Position numbers and translations under genes: made by a program
The notes under the pieces: generated by a model
The model's input: only the letters and a program-made list of their open reading frames with translations
What the model was told of the DNA's origin: nothing
The model's database searches: none
Assembly: GCA_905193085.1 (NCBI GenBank)
Contig: CAJJNI010000112.1
Span: 1-7,813 of the forward strand
Reading direction: 5' to 3'
DNA length: 7,813 nucleotides
Source of the DNA: an uncultured Lachnospiraceae bacterium
Lineage (GTDB): Bacteria > Bacillota > Clostridia > Lachnospirales > Lachnospiraceae
Part shown: positions 5,877 through 7,813 of the stretch, piece by piece
Layout of the letters: each line of letters starts with the position of its first letter
Numbering within the stretch: the stretch's first letter is position 1

Positions 5877-7547
5877 ATGTTTATGAGTGAAACTATAACA
5901 GTCAGTATTGCGGGAAAACAGACAGAATGCAGCTCTTCTCTTACATATGGTGAATTAGTCGAAAAATATCAGGATAAAGATAAAGCTGTAATAGTTGCGG
6001 TGCAGGATAATTATCGCCTTAGAGAACTTTCGTCACATGTAGAAGATGGGGCCCACATTACATTTGTAACAACAGCATCAGCTACCGGACAGCTTATTTA
6101 TAAAAGAAGCATAATATTATTAATGTTAAAGGCTGTGTATGACATATATGGAAAAAATGCAGTCAGCGATATAAAGGTATTGTATTCGATAAGCAAAGGA
6201 TATTACTGTACTGCCGGAAATATAAAGGTTGATGATGAATTTATAAGTCAGATATCAAAGAAAATGCATGAGCTGGTTGAGAGAAAACTTCCTATTACAA
6301 AGCGTTCAGTAAATGTAAGAGAAGCAATAAAGATATTTGATGAGTATGGAATGGGCGATAAAGTAAAGCTTCTTAAGTACAGAAGAAGTTCAAATGTCAA
6401 TCTCTACAGTATAGAAGGCTTTGAAAATTATTTTTATGGATACATGGTTCCAAATACAGATTACCTGTGGAATTTTGAACTGAAACTCTATGAAGATGGT
6501 TTTGTATTTATGATACCAAAGCAGGAAGATACAAGAATTATTCCTGAATTTAAACCATTGCCAAAATTATTTCAGATACAGAAAACTTCAACTAACTGGG
6601 GAGAACTTGTTGATGTTGATTCAATAGGTGCTCTTAATGAAAAAGTTGCAAAGGGTCAGATTGGTGAGATGATTCTTGTCCAGGAAGCTCTCCAGGAAAA
6701 GAAGATTGCACAGATAGCAGAGATGATAGCAAAAGACAGCAGCAGAAAGATTGTAATGATTGCAGGTCCTTCATCTTCTGGAAAAACAACTTTTTCACAC
6801 AGATTATCAGTGCAGTTAATGACACATGGATTAAAACCACACCCTATCCCGGTTGACGATTATTTTGTAAACAGGGAAAATTCTCCTGTAGATGAATTTG
6901 GCAACAAAAATTATGAATGTCTTGAAGCAATTGATGTTGAGCAGTTTAATGAAGATATGACAAGACTTCTCGCCGGAGAAAAGGTAGAACTTCCTACTTA
7001 TAATTTTATTACCGGAGAAAGAGAGTATGGTAAAGGAAGATTTAAGCAGTTAGGTAAGAATGATATACTTGTTATAGAAGGTATACATTGCCTTAATGAT
7101 AAATTATCATACAGACTTCCAAAAGAAAGCAAATTTAAGATTTATATAAGTGCATTGACACAGCTTAATATTGACGAACACAACAGAATTCCTACTACAG
7201 ACGGAAGACTTATAAGACGAATGGTAAGGGATGCAAGAACAAGAGGAACATCGGCGGCAGAGACAATCGCACGCTGGTATTCTGTAAGACGCGGTGAAGA
7301 AGAAAATATTTTCCCATATCAGGAAGATGCTGATGTGATGTTTAATTCAGCGCTGATTTATGAACTTGCCGTTTTAAAACAATATGCAGAACCTATTCTT
7401 TTTGGCATAGACAGAGAATCACCTGAATATGCAGAAGCAAACCGCCTTCTGAAATTCTTAGGCTACTTTGTAGCAGTTGGAAGTGAAAATATACCAACAA
7501 ATTCCATATTAAGAGAATTTGTTGGCGGTGGTTGTTTTAATCTGTAG
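5877..7547 (+). CDS. Uridine/nucleoside kinase family protein with TGS-like and ThrRS SAD-like domains
   Basis: Predicted P-loop kinase of the uridine kinase/phosphoribulokinase superfamily; the natural substrate is not evident from sequence. Numbered from ATG 5877, residues 6-66 form a ubiquitin-like TGS-type domain. Residues 70-230 resemble the second additional domain of threonyl-tRNA synthetase, with GKGYYC-like and LPI.KR.V..EA motifs. The kinase domain spans roughly 285-490, with Walker A GPSSSGKTT (297-305), the substrate-side VDDYF (326-330) and EGIHCL (401-406). The C-terminal tail holds the motif IPTNSILREFVGG. In the middle domain the ThrRS ligand pattern HxxxH is R77/L81 and the CxxxH pattern (DLCRGPHV) reads NYFYGYMV with F186/M190, so the editing site appears lost. 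The ribosome binding site favours ATG 5883, giving 554 residues. It is the last gene of the plus-strand run and its stop lies one base from the end of the convergent sigma-factor gene. Confidence 0.85.
   Translation: MFMSETITVSIAGKQTECSSSLTYGELVEKYQDKDKAVIVAVQDNYRLRELSSHVEDGAHITFVTTASATGQLIYKRSIILLMLKAVYDIYGKNAVSDIKVLYSISKGYYCTAGNIKVDDEFISQISKKMHELVERKLPITKRSVNVREAIKIFDEYGMGDKVKLLKYRRSSNVNLYSIEGFENYFYGYMVPNTDYLWNFELKLYEDGFVFMIPKQEDTRIIPEFKPLPKLFQIQKTSTNWGELVDVDSIGALNEKVAKGQIGEMILVQEALQEKKIAQIAEMIAKDSSRKIVMIAGPSSSGKTTFSHRLSVQLMTHGLKPHPIPVDDYFVNRENSPVDEFGNKNYECLEAIDVEQFNEDMTRLLAGEKVELPTYNFITGEREYGKGRFKQLGKNDILVIEGIHCLNDKLSYRLPKESKFKIYISALTQLNIDEHNRIPTTDGRLIRRMVRDARTRGTSAAETIARWYSVRRGEEENIFPYQEDADVMFNSALIYELAVLKQYAEPILFGIDRESPEYAEANRLLKFLGYFVAVGSENIPTNSILREFVGGGCFNL
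7485..7525 (-). terminator. Candidate intrinsic terminator for the minus-strand sigma gene, inside the kinase coding region
   Basis: CCAACAAATTC (7494-7504) and GAATTTGTTGG (7515-7525) form a perfect 11-bp inverted repeat with a 10-nt loop. Read on the minus strand it is followed by TATATTTTC (7493-7485), a moderately T-rich tail. It lies about 24 nt past the sigma gene's stop codon, the normal place for a terminator, while encoding the kinase's PTNSILREFVG. Conservation of that peptide could explain part of the symmetry. Confidence 0.5.
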
Positions 7548-7548
7548 T

Positions 7549-7813
7549 TTATTTAAGAACCCTGGATAATTTATCCAGGGCTTTTTTTTCTATCCGGCTT
7601 ACATAGCTTCTTGAAATACCAAGTGCAGAAGCTATATCTTTCTGCGTTGTTTCGGGTGCACCGAACAGGCCGTATCTTAGTTTTATAATAGTCTGTTCTC
7701 TTGGAGTTAATACTTTGGTAAAATATTTATAGAGATTTTGTGTGTCTTCTTTCAATGAAATCTGCTCATAAATATCCTTTTCATTGCTTTCTAAAATATC
7801 AAGCAGATTTATC
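7549..7813 (-). CDS. sigK: SigK-like sporulation sigma factor, C-terminal part (runs off the right edge)
   Basis: Partial gene: the last 87 residues are in the window and the reading frame stays open to the right edge, starting INLLDILES. The visible part covers the end of region 3 and all of region 4. Region 4.1 is LTPREQTIIKLRYGL, and the region 4.2 helix-turn-helix is TQKDIASALGISRSYVSRIEKKAL. The ISRSYVSRIEK recognition-helix wording is typical of SigK, the late mother-cell sigma factor, whereas SigE usually reads ISQSYISRLEK. The assignment to SigK over SigE is from memory of these family signatures. A TTG at 7753-7755 could be mistaken for a start, but the continuing upstream frame shows it is internal. 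The gene is convergent with the kinase gene, with one base between the stop codons. Confidence 0.8.
   Translation of the reverse strand, partial: INLLDILESNEKDIYEQISLKEDTQNLYKYFTKVLTPREQTIIKLRYGLFGAPETTQKDIASALGISRSYVSRIEKKALDKLSRVLK
7560..7590 (+). terminator. Intrinsic terminator of the dnaG-rpoD-trmK-kinase run
   Basis: CCCTGGATAA (7560-7569) and TTATCCAGGG (7571-7580) are perfect complements around a single T, so the folded hairpin has about 8-9 bp with a small loop. They are followed by a run of eight T (7582-7589). It lies 12 nt after the kinase stop. The whole hairpin and T-tract also encode the last residues (EKKALDKLSRV) of the convergent sigma factor. On the minus strand there is no T-run after the stem, so it should act only on plus-strand transcription. 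Confidence 0.88.

Noticed and set aside
6634..6840. Minus-strand frame opposite the kinase Walker A region
   Set aside because: Its serine/leucine-rich translation is the complement of conserved kinase codons.
7549..7755. A complete 68-residue sigma-like small protein starting at TTG 7755
   Set aside because: The same frame continues upstream without a stop to the window edge and encodes matching sigma-factor sequence, so this is the tail of a larger gene, not a free-standing small protein.

Overview
The window is a low-GC, A/T-rich stretch of a Gram-positive chromosome, most likely from a member of the Clostridia and probably Lachnospiraceae. That placement rests on the gene order dgt-dnaG-rpoD-trmK, the style of the proteins, strong purine-rich ribosome binding sites, and a SigK-type sporulation sigma factor at the right edge. 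The genus cannot be fixed from sequence reading alone.

Layout, left to right. Positions 11-646 (+) encode endonuclease III (nth). Positions 647-1017 hold no convincing gene. They do hold a possible decayed N-terminal gene fragment, one good and one weaker sigma-A-type promoter, and A/T-rich inverted repeats. Positions 1018-2025 (+) encode a short, type-2 dGTPase-like HD phosphohydrolase. A 162-bp near-symmetrical palindrome at 2024-2185 begins inside the dgt stop codon and fills most of the gap before dnaG. Positions 2239-7547 (+) form a tight run: DNA primase (dnaG), the housekeeping sigma factor (rpoD/sigA), tRNA m1A22 methyltransferase (trmK) and a three-domain uridine-kinase-family protein. 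Gaps within this run are 33, 8 and 12-18 nt. The run ends in a strong intrinsic terminator. On the minus strand the C-terminal part of a SigK-like sigma factor enters from the right edge and converges on the kinase gene, with a single base between the two stop codons.

The genes form a variant of the classical macromolecular-synthesis cluster, joining replication priming (DnaG), transcription initiation (sigma-A), dNTP control (Dgt) and tRNA modification (TrmK). The coding content is mostly conserved housekeeping and I see no new defence or mobile multi-gene system. The points most worth a second look are non-coding or structural. They are: the dgt-dnaG palindrome, whose mismatches are mostly of the type that become G-U pairs in a minus-strand RNA; the tail-to-tail junction, where each gene appears to carry the other's terminator inside its codons; the inverted repeats and long leader before dgt; and the kinase's ThrRS-like middle domain, which has lost all four of its usual metal-ligand residues.
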